Shown here: positions 34,368 through 45,298 of the stretch, in pieces
How the letters are laid out: every line of letters starts with the position of its first letter
Numbering within the stretch: position 1 is the stretch's first letter
Source: Seiridium cupressi
Taxonomy: Eukaryota > Ascomycota > Sordariomycetes > Amphisphaeriales > Sporocadaceae
Assembly: GCA_036674765.1 (NCBI GenBank)
Contig: JARVKI010000001.1
Span: 1-64,000, forward strand
DNA: 64,000 bases
Direction: 5' to 3'
Notes under the pieces: generated by a model
Database searches by the model: none
The model's input: the letters and a program-made list of their open reading frames with translations, nothing else
What the model was told of the DNA's origin: nothing
Translations under genes and position numbers: made by a program

Positions 34368-35849
34368 CTAGCTATCGTCCCTCTCATGTGTAGTAACCTT
34401 GCGCCGGCGGACCAATTCCCCGAGGGGCACATCGTCGTCATCTCCATCGCCGGAAATGGCATCTGCGTCTCCAGGCTCGTCGAACTCGGCATCCTCGTCA
34501 ACACCATAATCACCGAGATGCTCGCCCTCGGCATTGACCCAGCCCTGCTTTCCCTCATCCACGACGATCCCGCCCCTCGGAGCCCGCGCCTCATCCACGA
34601 AATCATACTCTTCGTCTCCCAGCTCTTCCAGCTCCCCGAGTATCTTGCCCTCCCACCTCCTGAGATCCCGCTGCTGTCTCTGTCTGAACGCGTCTCTCTG
34701 GTCCTCGGGCCTCGCCCAGCGTCCCTCGTTCTCAAACCGCTCCCGCTCTTCGCCCATCTCCCTCCTTCTCTGCCGCCACACCCGCGTATGCCGGGTCTTG
34801 GCCGGGTCGGGCGGCGGCCACAGGCCCTCGGCATCGTTCAGGCCGTTCTCCTCGTACTCCCACCCGACTCCCGTCATCTTCCCGTCTCGATTGTCGGCGA
34901 CGGTGGGGTGTTCCGCAAACGGCCAGAGCCACGCCGGGAAATTCCTCGTCCCCATGCCTGCGCACAGGTTGCTCCAGAGACCAATGTCGTACGGGAACTC
35001 GAGTGCATCGATCGGCACGTCATCGTCGCCGGCTCGATCCCTTCTCGAGTCTGGCCAGAACGAGTCCTCGCCATCTCTCCCGGACCTGCGTTCGAGGACG
35101 GCCTCGTGCCGTTCGACCTCCCAGCCCTCGATCATGGTGGTGTTGAAGAGCCAGCCCTTGAGCGTGGTGATCAGGAGGATGCCCAGGGCCAAACTCGTGA
35201 TGCCCGCCACAAAGGTGAAGACGGTCAGCCACACGAGCTGCGCTAGGGTCGGGCCCAGGTACGCGGGCATGAGCCGGTTCTCCCACAGCGCGAGGAAGCG
35301 GGCGGATATGAGGTAGAGCATATACCACAGCGAGAGGTTGGTATAGACCAGAAAGCGCACGAAATGCGGGAAGGTCTGCAGGCTCACACAGTTGGACGTC
35401 CAGGGACAGTGGTGGTCCATCCTGGGGATGCAGCGGCCGCAGGTCTTGCAGTGGTGGGCGCGCGGTGGTTTGGGCCGGCGGCACTTCTTGCACCATCTCT
35501 TCCTCGGCTTCCCATTATTGTGGTTGTTCCGTCCGCCGCCGCCGCTGCCGTCCTCCTGCGAAGAATTATCATCGTCGGCCGGCTTGTTTTCCGTCTCGGT
35601 GCTCTTCTCAGGCGGGAACGTGTACCGTCCCGGATCTACGCTACATGCTCGGAAGTACGTCCACCACAGACACGCCAGCAGTGTGTTGAACAGCCATTTC
35701 TGGCTTTGGGACAGCGGACCGGGCGCAAGGTCGGGAGATATCGCGAAGAGGTATTGTGAGCCGTACCCCAGGAAGGCGATTAGGAGGCAGACGACAGGGA
35801 CGGCGAATTTCTGAACGGCGGGCGCCGAGGCGCCAACAAGGAAAGCCAT
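34368..35849 (-). CDS. PFA4: Palmitoyltransferase PFA4 (DHHC type)
   Basis: An ER-membrane DHHC enzyme that attaches palmitate to Cys residues; in yeast Pfa4 acts on chitin synthase Chs3. A single exon starting at ATG 35849 gives 493 aa. Two N-terminal transmembrane segments (about 12-30 and 47-66) precede an Asp/Ser/Gly/Asn-rich loop. The zinc-binding Cys-rich domain at about 115-155 includes CKKCRRPKPPRAHHC then CGRC. The active site is MDHHCPWTSNCV. Two further segments lie at about 165-185 and 207-230, followed by the TTxE-like cytosolic part. The tail from about 250 to 493 is unusually long, charged and probably disordered (many Glu, Asp and Arg). Confidence 0.93.
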   Translation of the reverse strand: MAFLVGASAPAVQKFAVPVVCLLIAFLGYGSQYLFAISPDLAPGPLSQSQKWLFNTLLACLWWTYFRACSVDPGRYTFPPEKSTETENKPADDDNSSQEDGSGGGGRNNHNNGKPRKRWCKKCRRPKPPRAHHCKTCGRCIPRMDHHCPWTSNCVSLQTFPHFVRFLVYTNLSLWYMLYLISARFLALWENRLMPAYLGPTLAQLVWLTVFTFVAGITSLALGILLITTLKGWLFNTTMIEGWEVERHEAVLERRSGRDGEDSFWPDSRRDRAGDDDVPIDALEFPYDIGLWSNLCAGMGTRNFPAWLWPFAEHPTVADNRDGKMTGVGWEYEENGLNDAEGLWPPPDPAKTRHTRVWRQRRREMGEERERFENEGRWARPEDQRDAFRQRQQRDLRRWEGKILGELEELGDEEYDFVDEARAPRGGIVVDEGKQGWVNAEGEHLGDYGVDEDAEFDEPGDADAISGDGDDDDVPLGELVRRRKVTTHERDDS

Positions 35850-37186
35850 GTCATGTATTGGCCATTTGTTGATAATAGTAGGATATGGAGTGTTTTGGGA
35901 GGGCTCCCGAAGGCTTTGGATGTGGCTACGGTTTCGAATACGAACGTCAGCTCCGGGGAGACGCGGTGCACGCGACGGGCCTGAAAAGGACCCACCAGCG
36001 GGGCCGATGGATGGAGGGGCCGTGCTGAGGGGTGTTTGCTATACTCTACATTTTCAAACAAACCTCGTTGCTATGTCCCACAGGCATGACATGACTCGCT
36101 TTGCCCTAGATAGTGGCACAGTAGAGCAGGCCCAGGGCGGATTGACAGGTGGATTTTCTGTTGCGATTCCACGACCCTATCCAGGAAACATGTAGGCCAA
36201 AGATTATGCCGGACCTGACCGAACGTTAAACGGCGCCGAGGGATTTGAAATTGGATCATGATTTTGAGAAAAAAAATGTTTATTTTTTTTAGAGAAGACA
36301 AAAAAAAAAGGGTGAACATCGCCGGGAAGGAATTCTGTAAGCGCAAGCTGGAATTGGCCAACTGCACCACTTCGTTTCAGACTTTCGGACTTGACATTCG
36401 GCAGAGCAGAAAGTGTTGACCAGATGGTCGAAAGTATTCACCTTGTAGAGGTATATAACTCCTAATCTCCCCTACACAGCTATGGCTGAGAACACGCATT
36501 ACTACTGAATAATGGGAGCTGCGACGCAGGACTATGCGCAGCAAGCTGGGTTCATCGTTGTGGTGATTCTTGGGTAACAGCTTGAGAGTAATCACGAACC
36601 GGAAACCTACTAGGTACTTCATCAGGTTTTCTATCGTAGGTAGGCGAATCAGTGTTAATCAGAAGCCAGTATCATCCATCGACCTTGATATTTGCACGTC
36701 CACTTTGACTCTCCCAATCAAACGTCGAAATGAGGAGCCGCATGTGGAACCAATATGCAAGGCATTGCGCAAAACTCTTAATGATATCCCCGCGTCTATA
36801 ATACAGCATGGCCTCGGGCTCGCTAAGCTCTGGCACGGACAATATTGCATTCGGGTGAGTCGGGACAATAAATTCTACGGCAATCAGCGCATCACTGGTG
36901 TCAGGTGTCATCGCTATCTATGGCCGCGATACAGATCATGTAGATGCACGAGCAGTAGGGATGAAGCTTTGGGTCTGTTGTCCTGCGTTAGTGTTGTGAC
37001 AGGATGATAATCTCGAAATGGGATGGCCGGGGCTTACCTCAGGGGCCGCTGAATACATGCCGATATGTCATTTATTTCTGGCGACGTATCGGCTAACGCC
37101 AGTTTGTGTTGAGTAGCACATATATGCCTGTCCTGGCAGGTGCATTCTCAGGAACTCTTCTCAGAACAATGCGACACTAGCATCCT
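35850..37186. other. Intergenic, 1.34 kb
   Basis: Upstream of PFA4 and downstream of Y14. T- and A-rich runs lie at 36264-36311. A minus-strand ATG-led 79-codon frame (36911-36672) reads smoothly (SDALIAVEFIVPTHPNAILS) but has stops on either side and no domain I know; it is listed among the findings. Confidence 0.4.
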
Positions 37187-37726
37187 TCATTGCACATCCT
37201 CATCGTCCTTGCCGGCGTCGGGGCTCCGGCTCCTGCTCCTGCTACGTCCTCCTCTACCACGGTGGGATTGCCTTGGGCCCCGGTTGTTCTTTCCCGGCGG
37301 CGGTCTTACAAAGGCGAAGTCGACGTAGATTGTCTGGTCAAGCAGTTTGGTTTCATGCGCGCCGTCAATGGCTGCTCGAGCCTCGGCCAACGTGGTGTAC
37401 TCGATCAGAGCATAGCCCTATGTCGCGTCATCAGCATTGCTGCGCACTGGTATCCTGTCCTGTCCTGTCCTGAGCTGGCAGCTTACCTTGACATAACCAC
37501 TGCGGCGGTCCAGGTTCAAATGCAAGTTCTTAATCTCGCCATAATCGCCAAACTTGTCCTGCATAGCCTCTTCGTCTGCCTCTTCGTGCACGTTGGTGAC
37601 CATGATGATCCAGCCTTCAATAGATCGAACAGCAGTGGCCTTGGTGTGCGTCTGCATGTCGCCAACCTTGGCTTGGGTGGCTTGTGGGGAGCCAGGCTCG
37701 TCCACGTCCATTTCGACGTCGGCCAT
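37187..37726 (-). CDS. RBM8A: RNA-binding protein 8A / Y14 (exon junction complex core)
   Basis: Y14 pairs with Mago in the exon junction complex left on spliced mRNA, influencing export, localisation and decay. Exons 37726-37487 and 37417-37187 flank a 69-nt phase-0 intron, giving 156 aa. The junction restores RNP1 (SGYVKGYALIEY). RRM at about 35-115, with RNP2-like WIIMVTNV. The linker before the RRM ([12 protein letters not shown]) matches the Y14 family. The C-terminus is a short Arg/Ser/Gly tail ([15 protein letters not shown]). The intron carries four tandem TCCTG units (37451-37472 on the plus strand). Confidence 0.93.
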
Positions 37727-38325
37727 GGCGCGTACGGATAGGGCAGTTGAGTGTTGCGGTCGGGAAGACGGTCGCGCGACGGCGAGAGAGTGTGGGATCG
37801 TGGTCGGTCTGTTGATGTTTGTCCAAAAGTCAAGGATATTTGGGTTCGGAGAGGTGAAGGGTGGTGTGGGTAATTAATTGCCAGGTAAGCTAGCATTACC
37901 GTATTGCAGGTGCAAAGTGAATCTAAACCACTAGGCTGAGAGAGGCAAAACTCCTGCTAATCAGGCAGGAAATGGACGTGTGGGTGCTATCCCCGCATGA
38001 TGGTATTACTGTATGAAAGAGAAAAAGCTAGTTACCACGATTTCGAAAGTTTGGGGGTCTTTGCTTTCACGTTTTTCTTCTCTAATGCACCAGACAGAGC
38101 TTCTCAAGCATCTATCAAGGGGTTTATACGATTTTGAATTTGAAATACGGTGGTTTTGCTTACAAGTTGACGAGACGAAACAGGCCCACTGCGTCGACCT
38201 GCTAGCCCGGAGCACTGGGGAATAGCAGCCAGGCTACGAGGAGGGGCCAAAACGGCCAATCGACAGCCAATTAAAAGCCGTGCATGGCCAAAAAGTCCAA
38301 ACGTTCTTTCAATTAATCATATTCA

Positions 38326-38348
38326 GGATTAGATCCAAGATCTAATCC
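38326..38348. repeat. Perfect 10-bp inverted repeat with 3-nt spacer
   Basis: GGATTAGATC and GATCTAATCC are exact reverse complements separated by CAA. A second, shorter one (ATTCCA-ATC-TGGAAT) lies about 75 bp downstream with the same spacer length. Either could form a hairpin or bind a dimeric factor. Confidence 0.7.
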
Positions 38349-39403
38349 AAAGTGTTAACTTGAGAGGAAATACAAAATCGAGGTTGGAAGAGAGAATAAA
38401 AGAAGGGAGAAAGGAAAAATAGGATTCCAATCTGGAATTAATTGATTAGTATCAAATCTTGCCCCAACTAATAACTGTACCAGGCCTACTCATGAATTTC
38501 CATGTGCAGTCGTTGGCTTCACATCAGTGCAGAACTCTCACCTCAGGGCTGCCACTGAAACACCACCATATTGTAAGAATGAAGCATGGCTCGTTAACGC
38601 AGCCCCGGTTCCCATCCCCTTTTAGACTCATACTCCTGAGAAGTATATCACGACACCCAATGTCAAAGCATTAAGTAGACTGGGGATTAAATCTCGTGCC
38701 ACTCAGGCCACCATGCCTCAGCTGCCATGGCATGAATAGGGTTTGGCTTGTTCCCGGCCTCATCATTTCTCCCTGATAGAGGTTCTGAGATCAACCACAA
38801 CCATCCAAAGCCTTTGTCACCTTATTATGTCGTCACAGCGTCATCTGAGTTCGTTTGCCCCCTGATATATCAGGTCTACGAGAAGTTATTTCAAAGAAAA
38901 CTTCTCGGACTGCTTTTCATTTTTTTTTCTCCGATGCCTGGGAGAACGAGCAGATAATAGAACCCAACCTCATCATTTAAAATGGTTGTCAACCCTCACC
39001 AAAAGAGGGGCTGACTGTCTTTCACCGCAACAGTGTTTCTCATACAATTCCACCTCAGCATAATCGACACCAGCCGGTACCTGCGAAGACGTTGTAGCAT
39101 ACATACGAAACAGTCGCAGCTCTTTGCGCGCGCGTGAGTATCACCGGGAACCGCCATCTTGTTGCTCACAGGCGGATAGTCTGCGCGCTGTGTCAGTCGT
39201 AGTGCGACCTGCTTCCCCTTCGAGACCGAATCTGGGGCGATCGGCATCTGGCGCTTGCGGGGAGACCCTACTGCAGCTTAGCAGCCAATTATAGTACTCA
39301 GGACCCAGAGCACGCCATTCGCGGCGCAACTGGCCATCGAAATTTGGTGTATGCGAGGGAGTGACACGAGCTTTTTAGTCGCCCTCACCTGCCCGCCCCG
39401 CAG

Positions 39404-39410
39404 TATATAA
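39404..39410 (+). promoter_or_regulatory. TATA box of the MFS transporter gene
   Basis: TATATAA lies 60-66 bp upstream of the start codon, implying a short leader. Confidence 0.55.
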
Positions 39411-39469
39411 GACAGTGGTCTCGCTGCCCTGAACGGCAGAAGTGCCCCACACATTCGAAGCCGGCCAGA

Positions 39470-41148
39470 ATGGCAGGCGTTGACGTCGAGATGGAGGCAA
39501 GAGACTCCAAGACTGCCAAGAGAGATGCCAACTATGAGAGTGGCATTAGTGGTGATGAGGAGGTCGGTGTGTTCAAAGGCCAAATCGATCCCGTGTACGA
39601 AGCAAAGGCCAACGTGCTAAACAGAGCAGTGAGTCGCATATCTCCTCTCGCCCGGAGGACTTACGCTAACTTAGTCTAGATCCAAGATATTGGCATGGGC
39701 AAATATCAGTGGCAGCTTTTTGCCGTGGTGGGATTTGGATGGGCTTCGGACAACCTGTGGCCAGTTGTCACGTCGTTGATTCTGACACCCGTCGTCAACG
39801 AGTTCCGTGTGTCAAGGGGGCCACTTCTGAGTCTAGCTCAGAATATCGGTCTCCTTGCCGGTGCAATGTTCTGGGGCTTTGGCTGCGACGTCTTTGGTCG
39901 CAAATGGGCTTTCAACCTGACTCTCGGCTTCGCAGCTTTCTGGGGCATGGTCGCCGCGTCCGCTCCCAACTTCGCTGCCATTGGCATCTTTGCAGCGTTC
40001 TGGTCATTCGGCGTGGGTGGAAATCTTCCTGTGGACTCGGCCATCTTCCTCGAGTTCCTTCCAGGCTCTCATCAGTACCTTCTTACCATTCTGTCCATTG
40101 ACTGGGCCATTGTCCAAGTCGTTGCAACACTGGTCGCGTGGCCGTTGTTGGGCTATATGACATGCCAGGAAGACGACACCGACTGCACACGCCAGGAGAA
40201 CATGGGCTGGAGATACTTCTTGATCGCAATGGGTGGCATGACTCTGATCATGTTCTTGAGTCGTTTCTTATTTTTCCACATCTACGAATCACCCAAGTAC
40301 CTGATGGGTAAAGGTCGCGACGAAGACGCTGTGAAGGTCGTCCGGGAGGTTGCGAGACGCAACGGAAAAGAGACTTCACTTACGGTCGAGGACCTGAAGG
40401 CATGTGAGCCCGAAGGCTATGTCCACCATGGGCAGGCGGGCGATGCGATCAAACGCAAGATGCAAATGCTCAGCTTGGAACACGTGCGCCCCCTTTTCGC
40501 AACAAGGCAGCTGGCTTGGAGCACTGCCGGTCTCATGCTGGTCTGGGCCTTCATCGGTCTGGGGTGAGATGGCGTCCTACAACACATGAGTTCAAATGCG
40601 CGTCCGCTAACACAATCGGTAGGTATCCTCTGTATAACGCTTTCCTCCCCTACATCCAAGCCACCCGGGGAGCCGACTTTGGTGACGGGTCGACCGCCAT
40701 CACCTATCGCAACTCTCTGATCATTGCTGTCCTGGGCGTTCCGGGTGCTATCATTGGTGGTATTCTGGTAGAGGTTCCGCGCCTGGGACGCAAAGGCACA
40801 CTGTCCATAAGCACAGTGTTGACGGGCGTGTTCCTGTACTGCTCAACCACGGCAACAACATCGCAATCCCTTCTGGGATGGAACTGTGCGTTCAATTTCA
40901 CCAGCAATGTCATGTATGCCGTCCTCTACGCCTTCACGCCAGAGGTGTTCCCCACCAAAGACCGCGGCACCGGCAATGCACTCACGGCGACGTCGAATCG
41001 TGTTTTTGGTATTATGGCACCCGTCGTAGCCATGTACGCCAACTTGGAGACACCAGTCCCGGTCTATGTCAGCGGTGCACTGTTCATTGTCGCTGGTATT
41101 CTTGTCTTGACCTTGCCGTTCGAGTCGAGAGGAAAGACGAGTCTGTGA
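39470..41148 (+). CDS. Major facilitator superfamily transporter, SVOP/sugar-porter-like
   Basis: Exons 39470-39628, 39680-40563 and 40623-41148 (phases 0 and 2) give 522 aa. After an acidic cytosolic N-terminus come twelve predicted membrane segments, split 6+6 by a loop at about 255-330. The first cytosolic loop has the MFS A-like motif (GCDVFGRKWAF). After segment six comes the ESPKYLMGKGRDEDA motif, shared by sugar porters and SV2/SVOP-like carriers. A second copy of the loop motif is EVPRLGRKG, and TPEVFPTKDRGTGNA matches the PESPR-like motif before segment 11. Such fungal carriers move organic anions, sugars or other small molecules; the substrate cannot be told. The second junction restores IGLGYPLYN. 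Confidence 0.92.
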
Positions 41149-41869
41149 TGAGTGTGTAGTAAATCATGATGGATAAAAAGGGGGTGGCATGGAACAAATA
41201 TCATCGGATCAGGGACATGGTTGGCACCCACAGATATCCGGGGTTTTCTGTTGTTCCGAAATTCTACAGTTTCCTTGCAAGACCATCCTACTCAACTTTA
41301 CTGTGATTGCTATAAGTCAGGGTGTTTTTGCACCCTCCTTGGCCATTCTTTTCCTTGAGTAGGGAGACTCCACATTGCCAAACTCCATAAGTAAAATCGA
41401 GGCATCCCAGAATGATTCCCCACGAAACTAGGGTCACAACGGTTGTTCGGCCAAGTTCAACTGAGCCGAAACAGGAAATCCAGACGCTGGAAACCATATT
41501 CGCAGAATCTGCTTTCTAGTGATGTCTAGAGACGGATCCAAGTGAATAGATCAGTAGAATTCACCACGCGTGAGATGTCGTTCGAATATACAAGCAACCA
41601 AATGACCATATAATTTGTGACCCCACACAGTATGGACACACTATGTATCCTGACTCCTCAAACCCATGATCATTACTACTCCCCCAAGAGTTCGGAATCA
41701 GTACTCAGACAATCCAATACAATGACGCCCTCGTCCTTTTGCAATCAAAAACGCCGTAATGAACCTTTCCAGACCATATAACGCGCAGAAACAGAACCAC
41801 AACTCAAACCAACTACCAAGTCGGCAACGCGCACTTTATTCGTCCTCATCTCCGGCCCTGGCCCCAACT
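41149..41869. other. Convergent intergenic region, 721 bp
   Basis: Holds a minus-strand ATG-led 69-codon frame (41497-41288) with one hydrophobic segment and no known domain. I do not call it as a gene. Confidence 0.4.
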
Positions 41870-44800
41870 TCAACAATCATCCAGGATCCCGTCCCACGTC
41901 TCGTCCCCCATCATGTTCTGAATGCTCGAGACGGTCACTTCATATTCGGCCTGGCTCATTTGCTGGCCTGCCTGCTTCTGTCCTTCGATGACATCGTGCA
42001 CCCTGTAGATCTGATCTTGCTTCATGTCCCGAAGGCGCATCAGCCGCTGAAGCTCGCTGTTTACCTGCTTGCGCTGGCGTCTCGCAACTGAAGGATCCAT
42101 GGCATTTAGCTGGTTATTCTTCCTCGCAATCGCCAACTTGAGATGAGCAAGCTCATCTTCAAGTCCTTTGAGGACTGTGGCGAGCGCTACACCGGGCTGC
42201 TGTGCAGGGCGCATGGTAATGTCCGCGTCAGCCGAAACGGGATTTGCAATGCGATCAGTAACCGGAATCGGTCGTTCCACTGTGATCGTTTTCTTCTTGC
42301 CGGCCTCCAGGAGGACGTCACCCTCATGCTTGTGCGCGTTGATGCGGACGCACATGATACAGTTACTGCAAACGTGGTCGTTGCACAAGCCATCGAGTAC
42401 CCGCTTGGCTTCCGAGGAGAGTGTAGCAATACGCTTTTTGGGCGCTTTACTGGATTGCGCCTCAACATTGGATTGCGAGATTTGTCTTGTTTTCTCTTTC
42501 TGGGCTGCACGTTTGCGGGCATCTAGCGTTATATCGTCCATGAACAAGGCAGACGTCATGTTTTCTTCGACGTCGAGATCAAATCGATCACTGTCCGAAT
42601 GGCGACGGTTGACCGAAACATCAGATCTTGTCGTTTGACTGGGTAAGCTCAAGCCACTCAGGGCAGACTTGACACTAAAGCGACCGGTCAGGTCTTGCTC
42701 AGAAAGGCGCCGCGACGCCTGCACATTTTTTAGAATGCCCGAAGGTTGTCGCTTGCCGGTTGCGGGGTCAGCCTTGTTGACCGACTCACGCTGTATTTGT
42801 GGCACGAAGGGGGGAAGGCTTTGGCTGACTTCTTCCGTATGGTCAGCTTCAGCTTCATCATCCAAATACTCCTCCGCAGCATTATGTTGGATACCAGACT
42901 TTGTCCGGCGAAGGGTTTCTCGCAGCTTATCCATCTCCTCCTTGGGCAGAACATCAATATCGGAACCTTGAGTGAGATCGAACTGTTGTGTAAAATCCTC
43001 TCGTTCTTGGGTCCCCAGCTGGTCGGTGGTGCTCTTAGCAGAAACCTCACTAAAGGTGGACCGGCTTCTCGTTGTGGTGGGTTCGATAATCCTTGTAATC
43101 TTGATGGGCTTGTTCTTGGTAGCATGGGCTTGGAGACTCTCGATCTCCTTGGACATCCGACGAGCTTCTTCGACCATCTCGTTTCTGCGCTGGATATGTT
43201 GCTGTAGTGTCGTTTCCTGTTCAGCGGTATCCTTGAGCTGGCTTGCCAGTGCGGCTTCCCGGCCGGCAACCTCATCAAGCTGCTGGGTCAAGGAGTCACG
43301 CTGTTCCTCGAATTCCCTTCTACTCTCTTGAAGAACACGCTCAAATGATTGGCTCATCTTGTCCAATTTGTTATGCAAACGCTCGTTCTCAGCCACCAAG
43401 CGGCGCTTCTCTTGCTCGAAGACAACCCGTCTGGAAGCGAAGCTCTCCTGTAGCTCAATGATTTGTTGCTGAAGCTGTGCATTTTCGTCCGACAGGTTTA
43501 CAGTCTTCTTCTCAAGTCGGTTCTTGATGTCCTTGATGTCAAACGTCATGGTGCCAGTCTCGGCATTGGCAATGTCAAGCATTTGGTGCAGTTGAGCGTT
43601 GTTGTCCTGTAGATCATGAACACGTCTCTCGAGCAGGGATATCTTCTGCTGAAGAGACTTGTTCTCGGTGTAATACTTCTCATTATGACGCTCGAGGCTT
43701 AACTGGTCCACTTCCAGACTGTGATTCTGTTCAGTGGCGTTATCCAGCTCTTTCTGTAAAGAGTTGCGGTCTTCCTGAGCGGCATCCAGCAGACGTTGGA
43801 GTCTCTTCGCTTCGTGCTGCAGCTCTGTGTTCTGCTGTGTAATTGTGACGTTGTGGGAGCGCAGAGACTGGTTTTCTTCGAGCAAGGATTGATATTGCGA
43901 TCGAAGGGATATGTTTTCATCCCGTAGAGACTGTATCTCTCCGCTGGTTAGATTGTTTCCGATACTGCCACCGCCGCGAACCACATTGAGCTCGCTCCGG
44001 GTAGCATCGAGCTGTGCTTGAAGATTACTAATCTTTTCCGCATGAGCACTAGCACTCCTCAAGGCTTCATCCCGCTCTGTTACGTACGACTGGGTGTGGA
44101 TTTCGCTAATGCTGATCTTGCGATTCGCCTTGTCCAGTTTGGCTTGTAACGTTGTTACCTTCTCCTCTAATTGTGCCTTCTCCTTGCTCAAGAAGTCGAC
44201 CACGGAGCTTTCCGAGTCAGACCCCATGGCACTATCTTTTCGCGATTTATACCGTAATAATTGAACTTGAAGTTCATAGATCTCGTCCTGCAACTGTTCG
44301 GCTTGTTTGGAGACCTGATCATCGTGCGCTTGTAGCGTTTGAATTTCCCCTCGGATCTTGTCTAGGGACACAAAAATCTCCTGCTCATCGCGGGGAATCT
44401 CGATGGCATCAAGCTCGGCATGATGATCAGGGGAGCTTTTTGACTCGCGATCATGGACCCTTCCATGTTTTACAAAAACGGGTATGCCATTCTTGACTGA
44501 TGATAGTCTTAGAACACCTGAAACAAAATCGTTGATATGTTCAAGGTTCGGCAGGAAGAAGGAACGGGCGGTTTGGTTAGGAGTGGCCGGGCTCACGTTC
44601 ATGTCGCTTATGCGCGAGTGTCGGTTCACACTCGATTGCCGTTCAGGCGCATGGGCCCTGGGGGATGGCTTCTTGGGCGTTGAGTCCTGGGCGGCCTGAG
44701 CGGCCTTGAGAGTCTGGATAAGGGATGTGACATTGCCACGCTGAGGCTTCCAGGATGCGCCCTTTTTGCTGGCGCTGCCTGGCCGCTTGTGACCAGACAT

Positions 44801-45298
44801 GGCGGTTTCCACATTTCCCGAGTAGTCAGATTCGTCTTCGACGCGAGGCTGCATGTGCGCGCGCGCCCCGAAGGTGCCCAGGCTGGCCTTCCGAGATTCG
44901 ATTTGACTTGGTGAATTCACCGTGGAGGAGGAGGGCGGGATATTCTCCTTGCGCTGCTGCTTCTCGTAGTCGCCAGTAACGTTGTAGAGGTCATCGGTCT
45001 GATCGTTGGCATCCCATCCATTCCACTCGGGAAAGTTGCGGCCGATAGCTGACGTGTTGACTCGGAAAGGCGTGGTTTGTGCGCCACTGGTGGTTTGTTT
45101 GTTCGGCAGGTCTGGCAGCAGGATGGAGTCCTGCATGCGCCGCGTCGACTCGCCCTCGGGGCCGTAGGAAAGATCGGACGTGAGGGTCACGGTTCCGTGG
45201 GAACCTGTTGACGAAGGGGGCGAATTGAAGGGATTCTCTTTATTCTGATGCATCTCCCTAAGGATGCGAGACTGGTACCGGCTGGTTTTCGACTCCAT
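41870..45298 (-). CDS. Spindle-pole-body coiled-coil protein with Cep57-type microtubule-binding domain (Ppc89-like)
   Basis: A single exon, 1,142 aa. The N-terminal 260 residues are Ser/Pro-rich and basic with probable kinase sites. A short conserved patch follows (NLEHINDFVSGVLRLSS). A long coiled coil runs from about 310 to 740, with Gln/Leu/Glu heptads. The C-terminal domain at about 1030-1110 (LEDELAHLKLAIARKNNQL, then MDPSVARRQRKQ) resembles the Cep57 microtubule-binding domain found in fission-yeast Ppc89, a scaffold of the spindle pole body. Before it lies a Cys/His cluster (C-x4-C-x2-C-x2-C-x5-H-x-H), a possible zinc site. I infer a structural role at the spindle pole or septal microtubule-organising centres. 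The exact orthologue is not certain. Confidence 0.8.
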   Translation of the reverse strand: MESKTSRYQSRILREMHQNKENPFNSPPSSTGSHGTVTLTSDLSYGPEGESTRRMQDSILLPDLPNKQTTSGAQTTPFRVNTSAIGRNFPEWNGWDANDQTDDLYNVTGDYEKQQRKENIPPSSSTVNSPSQIESRKASLGTFGARAHMQPRVEDESDYSGNVETAMSGHKRPGSASKKGASWKPQRGNVTSLIQTLKAAQAAQDSTPKKPSPRAHAPERQSSVNRHSRISDMNVSPATPNQTARSFFLPNLEHINDFVSGVLRLSSVKNGIPVFVKHGRVHDRESKSSPDHHAELDAIEIPRDEQEIFVSLDKIRGEIQTLQAHDDQVSKQAEQLQDEIYELQVQLLRYKSRKDSAMGSDSESSVVDFLSKEKAQLEEKVTTLQAKLDKANRKISISEIHTQSYVTERDEALRSASAHAEKISNLQAQLDATRSELNVVRGGGSIGNNLTSGEIQSLRDENISLRSQYQSLLEENQSLRSHNVTITQQNTELQHEAKRLQRLLDAAQEDRNSLQKELDNATEQNHSLEVDQLSLERHNEKYYTENKSLQQKISLLERRVHDLQDNNAQLHQMLDIANAETGTMTFDIKDIKNRLEKKTVNLSDENAQLQQQIIELQESFASRRVVFEQEKRRLVAENERLHNKLDKMSQSFERVLQESRREFEEQRDSLTQQLDEVAGREAALASQLKDTAEQETTLQQHIQRRNEMVEEARRMSKEIESLQAHATKNKPIKITRIIEPTTTRSRSTFSEVSAKSTTDQLGTQEREDFTQQFDLTQGSDIDVLPKEEMDKLRETLRRTKSGIQHNAAEEYLDDEAEADHTEEVSQSLPPFVPQIQRESVNKADPATGKRQPSGILKNVQASRRLSEQDLTGRFSVKSALSGLSLPSQTTRSDVSVNRRHSDSDRFDLDVEENMTSALFMDDITLDARKRAAQKEKTRQISQSNVEAQSSKAPKKRIATLSSEAKRVLDGLCNDHVCSNCIMCVRINAHKHEGDVLLEAGKKKTITVERPIPVTDRIANPVSADADITMRPAQQPGVALATVLKGLEDELAHLKLAIARKNNQLNAMDPSVARRQRKQVNSELQRLMRLRDMKQDQIYRVHDVIEGQKQAGQQMSQAEYEVTVSSIQNMMGDETWDGILDDC

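Larger units (their letters stand above)
37727..39469. promoter_or_regulatory. Intergenic, 1.74 kb, with inverted repeats and the MFS promoter
   Basis: Y14 and the MFS gene diverge from this region. No coding frame is convincing. It contains two short inverted repeats at 38326-38348 and 38423-38437, and a TATA box close to the MFS start. Confidence 0.5.

Noticed and set aside
37451..37472. Four tandem TCCTG units
   Set aside because: A short simple repeat inside the Y14 intron; unlikely to have a role beyond length variation.
38630..38760. Minus-strand string TGGCCTGAGTGG resembling a tRNA-Ser/Leu D arm
   Set aside because: No matching acceptor stem or B box at a usual distance.
41288..41497. 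69-codon minus-strand frame with a hydrophobic segment
   Set aside because: Too short, no homologous motif, and lies in a 3'-to-3' gap.
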